A stretch of 64,000 nt of DNA from the NCBI GenBank assembly GCA_902543485.1, contig CACBYP010000001.1, positions 62,001 to 126,000 on the forward strand, written 5' to 3'. Positions 1 to 6,548 of the stretch are shown one piece after another. Source of the stretch: an uncultured Pelagibacteraceae bacterium. GTDB taxonomy: Bacteria; Pseudomonadota; Alphaproteobacteria; Pelagibacterales; Pelagibacteraceae. Within the stretch, counting starts at the first letter, position 1. The number at the start of each line of letters is the position of its first letter. The notes below the pieces were generated by a model. It searched no databases, was not told where the DNA came from, and saw nothing but the letters and a program-made list of their open reading frames with translations. The position numbers and the translations under genes are program-made.

Positions 1-444
1 AAAGTTTTTGATATAATTGGTTATGCAAAAACTGCAACATCTCCAGTAGAAGCTGAACCTCTAAAGTACTTAATCCCTGAAAATAAAAAAATAATGAGCA
101 GAAATAGTCTATTAAATGAGGCAAGAAAAATTTTGGATCAGAATAAAGAATTTACTCCTCCTCAAGAATGCACATTTAATTTATCTGGTAAATCTTTAAA
201 AGACAAAATGGTCGGCATGTTAGAAAAACTGTATAATGATAAAATTATATTAGATCATGGAATGATGGTTGGAACAGAGCTAGCAAATGTTTTAAGTGGT
301 GGTGATACAACTATAGATAAAACGCTTACAGAAGATCAGTTGTTTAAATTAGAGTTAGATGCTTTCATGAAATTAATCGAGACAAGTAAAACCCAAGATA
401 GAATTAAACACACATTATCAACTGGAAAACCTCTAGTTAACTAA
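1..444 (+). CDS. 3-hydroxyacyl-CoA dehydrogenase/enoyl-CoA hydratase, C-terminal part
   Basis: The reading frame is open from base 1, so the start lies outside the window; the first in-frame ATG at 94 is internal. The visible 147 residues match the C-terminal tail of FadN/FadB-type 3-hydroxyacyl-CoA dehydrogenases: a segment naming FDIIGYAKTATSP, an MSRNSLLNEAR helix, the ANVLSGGDT stretch and the ending STGKPLVN, which in relatives reads TGKPLRN. The enzyme would work in cytoplasmic beta-oxidation. The NAD-binding and catalytic parts are not visible, so the exact type cannot be fixed. The stop overlaps the convergent cyclophilin gene by 12 bases. Confidence 0.82.
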   Translation, partial: KVFDIIGYAKTATSPVEAEPLKYLIPENKKIMSRNSLLNEARKILDQNKEFTPPQECTFNLSGKSLKDKMVGMLEKLYNDKIILDHGMMVGTELANVLSGGDTTIDKTLTEDQLFKLELDAFMKLIETSKTQDRIKHTLSTGKPLVN

Positions 445-1080
445 TAACTTTAGATTTTTAATATAATCAGGCTTTAATACATAGGTTGATTTATTTCCCG
501 CTTTAATTTTTTTTAAAGAGTCCATCCCTGCAATTACTCTTCCAATTGGAGTATATTCACCTTGATATATTGGTATATCTATTAAAGTGATAAAAAATTC
601 GCTATCTTCTGTATCGAATTGATCTTTCCTAGCAAAAGCCACAGAGCCAGCATTAAATAAAAAATTACTACTAAGCTCAGATTTAATTGTTCCTAAACCA
701 GACTTACCAGTTCCTACTTTAGAATAATTTATATTAGATACATTTCCATATTCAATATCTCCAGCTTGTATTAAAGTATTTTCTATTACTCGATAAAAAG
801 TTGAACCATTATAGGAACCTCTATTTATTAACTTCTTAAATCGATTTACAGCTTTAGGTGCAATTTTAGGATCTAATTCTATTAGAACGTTACCGCATTC
901 AACCTCCATAATTGCAATATTCTGCTTATCTCTGAAATCGATGTTATTTAAATCGATTTTTTTTACAAAAAGACATTTATTACTTAATATATAAAATGAA
1001 CCTAAAGTTAAAATAATAAGCAGAATAAGAAAAATAAATAATATTTTTTCAGATAGTGATGGTTTAATTTTTTTTATCAT
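433..1080 (-). CDS. membrane-anchored cyclophilin-type peptidyl-prolyl isomerase
   Basis: A 215-residue protein with one hydrophobic anchor at about residues 13-32, preceded by lysines, so the rest should face the periplasm. The cyclophilin fold follows from about residue 55: a segment IELDPKIAPKAVNRF, the loop STFYRVIEN (usually FHRVI, catalytic Arg kept), IQAGD, and GSVAFARKDQ followed by SEFFITL. These are the substrate-groove motifs of PpiA/PpiB-type isomerases, which speed proline cis-trans changes during folding. It starts one base after the end of the next minus-strand gene (stop at 1081), so the two are probably co-transcribed. Confidence 0.88.
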   Translation of the reverse strand: MIKKIKPSLSEKILFIFLILLIILTLGSFYILSNKCLFVKKIDLNNIDFRDKQNIAIMEVECGNVLIELDPKIAPKAVNRFKKLINRGSYNGSTFYRVIENTLIQAGDIEYGNVSNINYSKVGTGKSGLGTIKSELSSNFLFNAGSVAFARKDQFDTEDSEFFITLIDIPIYQGEYTPIGRVIAGMDSLKKIKAGNKSTYVLKPDYIKNLKLLVN

Positions 1081-1812
1081 TCAAAAAATAAACTTTTCAT
1101 CTATTTCTTTAAGACTATTAATTAAGAAATTTTTCTTCTTAGTTAAAATATTATCTTTTTTAATTAATAAATCTATTTCTTTAAAGTTTGTTTTTAATAA
1201 TGAATAAATTTCAGCCATATCTTCTTCAGCTGTGCTCATTGAATATTCTGTTAAAAAGCCTTTCATAATTTCTAAATCTAAACCTAATAAATCAGTGCAT
1301 GTAGAACATGATGCGTAAGAAAAATCTTTATTATTAAGTTCACTCCATTTATTTTTTTTAAAAAGCTTAGGAAAACTGTTATCAATCATATGAAATATTT
1401 CATGATGGATCATTCTTTCAAAATAATTTCGGTTAAATGTTAAGTCTAAAATTAAAGTCCTGAATTTATTATCTGGTATACCTCCTGTATTAATGCCTGA
1501 AATTTCTAAGTTTTTGCAAAGAACTACAAATTTCAAATTTATTTTCCTTAAGAAATTTGAGTTATATTCTCTCAGATTATTTTGAATTGTATTAAACTCA
1601 CGATCCAAATCACTTTTATTTATACCGTTACACTTAATATTATTTGTATCACCTATTACAAAACCTCTTTTCGATACCAAATATTTGATACCATTAATGT
1701 CATCAACCTTATGAACTTCTAAATTTGGGATTTTAATTAAATTATATATTGCATCTGCATTTACATAAGAAAAGTTAAAAAATAATATAAATATTAATAT
1801 AATATATCTCAT
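1081..1812 (-). CDS. secreted HExxH putative zinc metallopeptidase
   Basis: I chose the start at 1812 (243 residues) rather than the longer open frame to 1932, because the protein then begins with a clean signal peptide (MRYIILIFILFFNFSYVNA). The extra upstream codons are low-complexity poly-Phe read from a purine-rich stretch belonging to another ORF. Residues 137-141 are HEIFH, an HExxH zinc motif, followed by a CSTC pair near 169-172 and an acidic AEEDMAE segment at about 195-201 that could give the third, glutamate ligand of a gluzincin. The pattern suggests a periplasmic zinc peptidase. I do not recognise the family and no substrate is implied by neighbours. Confidence 0.6.
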   Translation of the reverse strand: MRYIILIFILFFNFSYVNADAIYNLIKIPNLEVHKVDDINGIKYLVSKRGFVIGDTNNIKCNGINKSDLDREFNTIQNNLREYNSNFLRKINLKFVVLCKNLEISGINTGGIPDNKFRTLILDLTFNRNYFERMIHHEIFHMIDNSFPKLFKKNKWSELNNKDFSYASCSTCTDLLGLDLEIMKGFLTEYSMSTAEEDMAEIYSLLKTNFKEIDLLIKKDNILTKKKNFLINSLKEIDEKFIF

Positions 1813-1813
1813 T

Positions 1814-1842
1814 TTAATAATTTTGATGATATTAGATATAAT
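1814..1842 (+). promoter_or_regulatory. candidate sigma-70 promoter
   Basis: TATAAT at 1837-1842, a perfect -10 hexamer, with TTAATA at 1814-1819 as a weak -35 and a 17-base spacer. Transcription would begin near 1849, just upstream of the small ORF at 1866 and the ureohydrolase. AT-rich DNA makes chance matches likely. Confidence 0.35.
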
Positions 1843-1865
1843 ATGAATGTGATAGGATTTATTTA

Positions 1866-2000
1866 ATGAAAAAAAGAAAAAGAAAAAAAAATAATAATAG
1901 AGATCATGAGTCAGTGCCCAAGATGTTTGCAAAAAAATACATATATTTCTATTATCCCTTTTTCTGGATCATTCTAATAATATTCTTATTACTAAAATGA
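1866..2000 (+). CDS. 44-aa single-span membrane protein
   Basis: A short ORF beginning MKKRKRKKNNNRDH, then a hydrophobic stretch (YIYFYYPFFWIILIIFLLL) and stop. The very basic N-terminus with one C-terminal membrane span fits a small inner-membrane protein with its N-terminus in the cytoplasm. The stop TGA overlaps the ATG of the ureohydrolase gene as ATGA, the usual sign of translational coupling, and a TATAAT box lies 24 bases upstream. I recognise no family. It could be a leader peptide that only serves to couple translation. Confidence 0.5.
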   Translation: MKKRKRKKNNNRDHESVPKMFAKKYIYFYYPFFWIILIIFLLLK

Positions 2001-2950
2001 CAAAGTCTAAAAAACCTATTCAGCCTGTTAGTGGTACAGAAGTACCAAGATATGCGGGCCCTTCTACATTTGCAAGATTACCTGAGCTAAGGGATGTAGA
2101 AAGTTGTGATGTTGCTATTGTTGGAGTTCCATTTGATTCAGGAACTAGTTATAGACCAGGTGCAAGATTTGGCCCACAAAGTATTAGACAAGCATCTAGA
2201 CATTTAAGGACCAATTATCATCCTAATTATGATGTAGAACCATTCAAAGTACAACAAGTTGCAGATGCAGGTGATATTACTTGTAATCCATTTAATATTG
2301 ATGAAGCCATCAAACAAATTGAAGTAGGAGCAACCGATTTATTAAATAAAGTTGGAGGAATAATAAGCCTTGGAGGAGATCACACAATTGCTGTTCCTTT
2401 ACTTAGAGCAGCCAATAAAAAGAATAATGGGCCCGTATCACTTGTTCATTTTGATGCCCACTTAGATACCTGGGATACCTACTTTGGAGCACCATATACG
2501 CATGGCACTCCATTTAGAAGAGCTCGTGAGGAAAATTTATTTTTAGATGATGCCTCTATGCATGTAGGTATAAGAGGTCCACTTTATAGCAGAGATGATA
2601 TAAAAAATGATGAAAGCTTTGGATTTAAAATTATTCATTGTGATGAATTTCAAACAGAAGGAATTGATAAAATCGTTGAAAGAATAAAAAATAGAGTAGG
2701 TGATAATGCATTATATTTGTCCATTGATATTGATGTATTAGATCCAGCATTTGCACCAGGCACAGGAACACCTGAAATTGCAGGAATGACCACAAGAGAG
2801 ATGGTAAACGTCCTCAGAGGTTTATCAGGCTTAAATTTGATTTCTGCAGATGTAGTTGAAGTTGCGCCTGCTTATGATCATGCAGAAGTAACCTCTTTAG
2901 CTGCAGCAACAATTGTTTATGAATTAACAAATTTATTTGCAAAATCATAA
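1997..2950 (+). CDS. speB: agmatinase/guanidinobutyrase-type ureohydrolase
   Basis: A 317-residue arginase-superfamily enzyme that hydrolyses a guanidino group to urea. The dimanganese site is complete: GGDHT (His129), DAHLD (Asp153, His155, Asp157) and SIDIDVLDP (Asp244, Asp246). The sequence DVVEVAPAYDHAE is typical of the agmatinase branch rather than arginase. It is coupled by a 4-base overlap to a small membrane ORF and followed 20 bases later by an aldehyde dehydrogenase. That pairing recalls the agmatine to 4-guanidinobutyrate to GABA route, so 4-guanidinobutyrate is as likely a substrate as agmatine. Substrate assignment is inference; the symbol is the family name. Confidence 0.82.
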   Translation: MTKSKKPIQPVSGTEVPRYAGPSTFARLPELRDVESCDVAIVGVPFDSGTSYRPGARFGPQSIRQASRHLRTNYHPNYDVEPFKVQQVADAGDITCNPFNIDEAIKQIEVGATDLLNKVGGIISLGGDHTIAVPLLRAANKKNNGPVSLVHFDAHLDTWDTYFGAPYTHGTPFRRAREENLFLDDASMHVGIRGPLYSRDDIKNDESFGFKIIHCDEFQTEGIDKIVERIKNRVGDNALYLSIDIDVLDPAFAPGTGTPEIAGMTTREMVNVLRGLSGLNLISADVVEVAPAYDHAEVTSLAAATIVYELTNLFAKS

Positions 2951-2970
2951 AGAAAGGATAATTTGCGCGG

Positions 2971-4404
2971 ATGATTGAAAAGAGAAATTTTTATATTAAT
3001 GGTTCATGGGTTCCCCCAAAAAACCCAAAAGATATTGAGGTCATAAATCCAGCAACAGAAAAAAAATGTGCAGTAATTTCTTTAGGCAGTAAGGAGGATA
3101 TTAATGATGCAGTTTTAGCAGCTAAGGAAGCTTTTAAAACTTGGGGATTTACCTCTAAAGAAGAAAGATTGTCGTTATTAGAAGTTTTTTATTCATTATA
3201 TAAAAAAAGATGGAATGATATTACAGACGCAATTATTCAAGAGATGGGAGCACCAAAAGACTTTGCTTCAAAACTACAAACAGGAACTGGCGCGAGTCAT
3301 ACAAAATCATTTATTCGTTATCTAAAAGAATTTGAATTCGAAAAACCTTTGGGAGATCATGCAAAAAATCAAAGAATAATATACGAACCTAAAGGTGTGT
3401 GTGCGTTAATAACACCGTGGAACTGGCCAATAAATCAAGTTACTTTAAAAGTCATTCCTGCATTGGCCTCTGGTTGCACTATGATTTTAAAACCTTCAGA
3501 ACTAGCACCTTTATCGGCAATGATTATAGCTGAGTTAATAGATGAAGCAAAATTTCCAAAAGGTGTTTTTAATTTAGTAAATGGAGATGGGGAAATGACT
3601 GGAGATGCATTAACAAGTCATCCAGATGTAAATATGATTTCATTCACTGGTTCTACAAGAGCAGGAGCTTTAATTTCTCAAAATGCTGCAAAGGACTTTA
3701 AAAGAGTAAGTTTGGAACTAGGAGGAAAAGGTGCAAATATTATATTTGAAGATGCTGATGCTGAAGCAATTGAAAGAGGTGCATTTAGATGTTTTAGAAA
3801 TTCAGGACAATCATGTAATGCTCCTACAAGAATGCTTGTTGAAAAATCAATATATAATGAAGCGATAGAAAGACTGAGAAAATACGCAAATGAATTTAAA
3901 GTAGATGATCCAAATAAAAATGGGGAGCATATCGGTCCTGTAATTTCTGAAACTCAATTCAATAAAATTCAAGGTTTAATTCAAAAAGGAATAGATGAGG
4001 GAGCAAAATTAGTTGCAGGTGGAATTGGAAAACCAAACGGATTAAATGATGGTTATTATGTAAAACCGACAGTTTTTGCTGATGTAAAAAATGAAATGGA
4101 AATTGCAAGAACAGAAATATTTGGTCCTGTTTTATCTGTTATTCCATTTGAAACTGAAGAAGAGGCAATTAAAATTGCAAATGATACTGATTATGGATTA
4201 ACAAACTATATTCAAACTCAAGATAAGGAAAAAGTCCAAAGAGTTGCCAGAAAACTTAGATCTGGAATGGTTGATGTAAATGGTGCTGGTATTGCAGTTG
4301 ATGCACCTTTTGGAGGTTTCAAACATTCAGGAATTGGAAGGGAAGCAGGTAAAGAGGGATTACTTGAATTTCTAGAAGTTAAATCTGTAGGTGGTTGGAA
4401 TTAA
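2971..4404 (+). CDS. NAD(P)-dependent aldehyde dehydrogenase
   Basis: A full-length 477-residue aldehyde dehydrogenase. Visible catalytic residues are Asn151 in TPWNWPINQ, Lys174 in KPSE, the NAD fold loop FTGSTRAG, general base Glu249 in LELGGKG and nucleophile Cys282 in NSGQSCNAP. It oxidises an aldehyde to the acid in the cytoplasm. The substrate cannot be read from sequence; the upstream ureohydrolase suggests 4-guanidinobutyraldehyde or a related aminoaldehyde. An AAAGGA site precedes the ATG. The stop TAA at 4402-4404 lies inside a TTAA shared with the convergent argE stop. Confidence 0.88.
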   Translation: MIEKRNFYINGSWVPPKNPKDIEVINPATEKKCAVISLGSKEDINDAVLAAKEAFKTWGFTSKEERLSLLEVFYSLYKKRWNDITDAIIQEMGAPKDFASKLQTGTGASHTKSFIRYLKEFEFEKPLGDHAKNQRIIYEPKGVCALITPWNWPINQVTLKVIPALASGCTMILKPSELAPLSAMIIAELIDEAKFPKGVFNLVNGDGEMTGDALTSHPDVNMISFTGSTRAGALISQNAAKDFKRVSLELGGKGANIIFEDADAEAIERGAFRCFRNSGQSCNAPTRMLVEKSIYNEAIERLRKYANEFKVDDPNKNGEHIGPVISETQFNKIQGLIQKGIDEGAKLVAGGIGKPNGLNDGYYVKPTVFADVKNEMEIARTEIFGPVLSVIPFETEEEAIKIANDTDYGLTNYIQTQDKEKVQRVARKLRSGMVDVNGAGIAVDAPFGGFKHSGIGREAGKEGLLEFLEVKSVGGWN

Positions 4405-5588
4405 TTTATAGATTTATCTTTTACACCTTTTAAAAAGTCTAGACATTTCTTTAATTCACTAAGTTCTATATATTCATCAATTTTATGAGCCTGTTCAATC
4501 GAACCTGGTCCACAAACCACAGTGCTAATCCCAACTTCTTGAAAGAGTCCAGCTTCTGTTCCAAATGAAACAGCTTCTCTTGAATTGTCACCAGTTATAC
4601 TAGAAACAAATTCACAAGCCTCAGAATCGTTCAATCTATTAAATCCAACTACTTCGCCTATAATTTCTTTTTTAATATAGGCATCTGAAAAAACTTTTTT
4701 CATTTCTGGCAATAATTCTTTATCAACATAATCGTCTATTATTTGATTTACAAAATCTCCATCCTCTCTGACCACTGGTCTAGTTTCCCATTCAACTTTA
4801 CATTTATCAGCGATAACATTATGAGCTATACCACCTGAAACTCCACCAACTGATAATGTAGAATATGGTGGATTAAATATACAATCTTTAGGAGCTCTAT
4901 CTTTTAGTTTTGATCTAATTTCTAGTAATTTATTTACATACCTCGATGCATATTCAACTGCATTGACACCTTGGCCAGGTTTAGAACTATGACCAGCTAA
5001 ACCACCAAAGTGAACTGTATATTCATTCATACCTTTATGGGCATCAATGATTTTCATATTGGTTGGTTCACCAATAATACAAATACCATCTTTAATATCT
5101 CTTTTTTTTAATTCTTTTATTAATAATGGTGCGCCGATGCATGCGGTTTCTTCATCGAATGTAAATGAAAAGTGAATGTCTCTATCTAAATTATTTTCTT
5201 TAAATACAGGAGCATATGCTAGAGCACATGCAATAAAACCTTTCATATCACAAGAACCTCTCCCAAATAATTTCTCATTTTTTATAGTTGCAACAAATGG
5301 ATCAGTAGACCAGCCTTTTGAAACCGGGACTACATCTGTATGACCTGAAAGAATAATAGGTTTTTTATCATTTCCATTTTTAGATTTTAAAGAAGCAAAA
5401 AGATTAACTCTTTTTTTATCACCATCAAAAATTCTAAATGAAGTAGCTCCTAAATTTTTTAAAATATCATCACAATAATTAATGAGACTATTATTATCGT
5501 TTCCAGAAATAGTTTTGAAAGCAATCAAATCTGTCAATATTCTTATTGAATCTTTATAAATTTTATCAGGATTATTTTCTGTACTCAT
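4401..5588 (-). CDS. argE: acetylornithine deacetylase (M20 family)
   Basis: A 395-residue M20 zinc amidohydrolase. Motifs include LSGHTDVVPV (metal His and Asp), GRGSCDMKGF (bridging Asp), FDEETACIGA (catalytic Glu pair), IIGEPT, and near the end CGPGSIEQAHKIDEY carrying the last metal His. The ending and overall length agree with ArgE, which removes the acetyl group of N-acetylornithine in arginine synthesis, better than with DapE. Other M20 deacylases cannot be excluded. It is monocistronic, divergent from csaA by 25 bases, and shares a TTAA with the convergent aldehyde dehydrogenase stop. Confidence 0.82.
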   Translation of the reverse strand: MSTENNPDKIYKDSIRILTDLIAFKTISGNDNNSLINYCDDILKNLGATSFRIFDGDKKRVNLFASLKSKNGNDKKPIILSGHTDVVPVSKGWSTDPFVATIKNEKLFGRGSCDMKGFIACALAYAPVFKENNLDRDIHFSFTFDEETACIGAPLLIKELKKRDIKDGICIIGEPTNMKIIDAHKGMNEYTVHFGGLAGHSSKPGQGVNAVEYASRYVNKLLEIRSKLKDRAPKDCIFNPPYSTLSVGGVSGGIAHNVIADKCKVEWETRPVVREDGDFVNQIIDDYVDKELLPEMKKVFSDAYIKKEIIGEVVGFNRLNDSEACEFVSSITGDNSREAVSFGTEAGLFQEVGISTVVCGPGSIEQAHKIDEYIELSELKKCLDFLKGVKDKSIN

Positions 5589-5613
5589 TTACAAATCATT
5601 ATATATTAAATTT

Positions 5614-5955
5614 ATGAAAGAACAAATTACGTATGAAGACTTTGATAAAGTCGATATTAGATTGGGAACAATTATTTCTGTAAGAAAAAATGAAAAAGCA
5701 AGAAAACCTTCATTAGTTGTAGAAGTTGATTTTGGAGAAAAGATAGGGATAAAACAATCTTCAGCTCAAATTACTCATTATTACAATGAAGAGAATCTTA
5801 AAGGAAAACAAGTAATAGGTGTTTGTAATTTTGCAGAAAAAAATATTGCAGGAGTTGTATCACAAGTATTAATTCTCGGAGCTATAGATGCAGAAGGTAG
5901 AGTAACTTTAGTTCATCCATCTCAAGAAGCAGAGAATGGATTACCAATTGCTTAA
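5614..5955 (+). CDS. csaA: CsaA-like tRNA-binding domain protein
   Basis: A 113-residue stand-alone EMAPII/Arc1p-type OB-fold protein. DFDKVDIRLGTI, DFGEKIGIKQSSAQIT, KGKQVIGVCNF and SQVLILGA match CsaA, a homodimeric tRNA-binding protein with chaperone-like activity. The length is normal for the family. It abuts the following exporter gene, whose ATG begins on the next base, so the two and the downstream aconitase probably form one transcript. The biological role of CsaA outside Bacillus is uncertain. Confidence 0.87.
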   Translation: MKEQITYEDFDKVDIRLGTIISVRKNEKARKPSLVVEVDFGEKIGIKQSSAQITHYYNEENLKGKQVIGVCNFAEKNIAGVVSQVLILGAIDAEGRVTLVHPSQEAENGLPIA

Positions 5956-6546
5956 ATGCATCCAGAACTATTATCATTAAGTTTATTTTTTTTTGTTACC
6001 AGTTGCTCACCTGGCCCAAATAATATTGTTGCATCTCATTCAGGTTTTAATCATGGAGTAAAAAAAACGATACCTCTAATGTTGGGTGTTATATTTGGTT
6101 TTACCTCAATGCTATCTTTAGTCAATTTTGGGCTAATTAATGTTTTTAAATTATATCCAATAATTCAAAAGATTTTAGTTTTTACAGGGTCTGCATTTTT
6201 AGTTTATTTGGCTTACAGAATTTCATTTTCTAAATCATCAAATCAAAAAGAAAAACTAGAACCTGTTAAATTTATAGAAACATTTCTTTTTCAATTCTTA
6301 AATCCAAAAGGAGTAATCGTTGCTATTATTGCAGTATCAACTTATATCGAATCTGGAGATAACTTTTTTACTTATTCTTTCTGGCTCCTAACTTCTGCCT
6401 TTTTCTTTGCTATATTTAGCATCTTATTTTGGACTTTAATTGGTAAATTTATGAGAAAATTCGCGACAAATGAGAAATTTATTAAATGGTTCAATTATGT
6501 TATGTCAGCGCTTTTATTAGGCTGCATAGCTACATTTTATTATTAA
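5956..6546 (+). CDS. LysE/RhtB family amino-acid exporter
   Basis: A 196-residue inner-membrane protein with about five to six hydrophobic spans. The N-terminal signature TSCSPGPNNIVASHSGFNHG and the later LKQ-like segment FQFLNPKGVIVAI are typical of the LysE/RhtB superfamily (motif PGP near residue 19, NPK near 113). These carriers export amino acids or derivatives. The substrate is unknown. It starts immediately after the csaA stop and is followed 2 bases later by the aconitase ATG. Confidence 0.85.
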   Translation: MHPELLSLSLFFFVTSCSPGPNNIVASHSGFNHGVKKTIPLMLGVIFGFTSMLSLVNFGLINVFKLYPIIQKILVFTGSAFLVYLAYRISFSKSSNQKEKLEPVKFIETFLFQFLNPKGVIVAIIAVSTYIESGDNFFTYSFWLLTSAFFFAIFSILFWTLIGKFMRKFATNEKFIKWFNYVMSALLLGCIATFYY

Positions 6547-6548
6547 AT

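Noticed and set aside
1813-1932. N-terminal extension of the HExxH protein to an upstream ATG at 1932
   Set aside because: The extra codons are poly-Phe/Tyr low complexity read antisense to the purine-rich start of the 44-aa ORF, and the internal start gives a proper signal peptide.
6486-6548. Upstream start of the aconitase frame
   Set aside because: It overlaps the LysE-family exporter by 61 bases and adds residues absent from AcnA; ATG 6549 gives the normal length.
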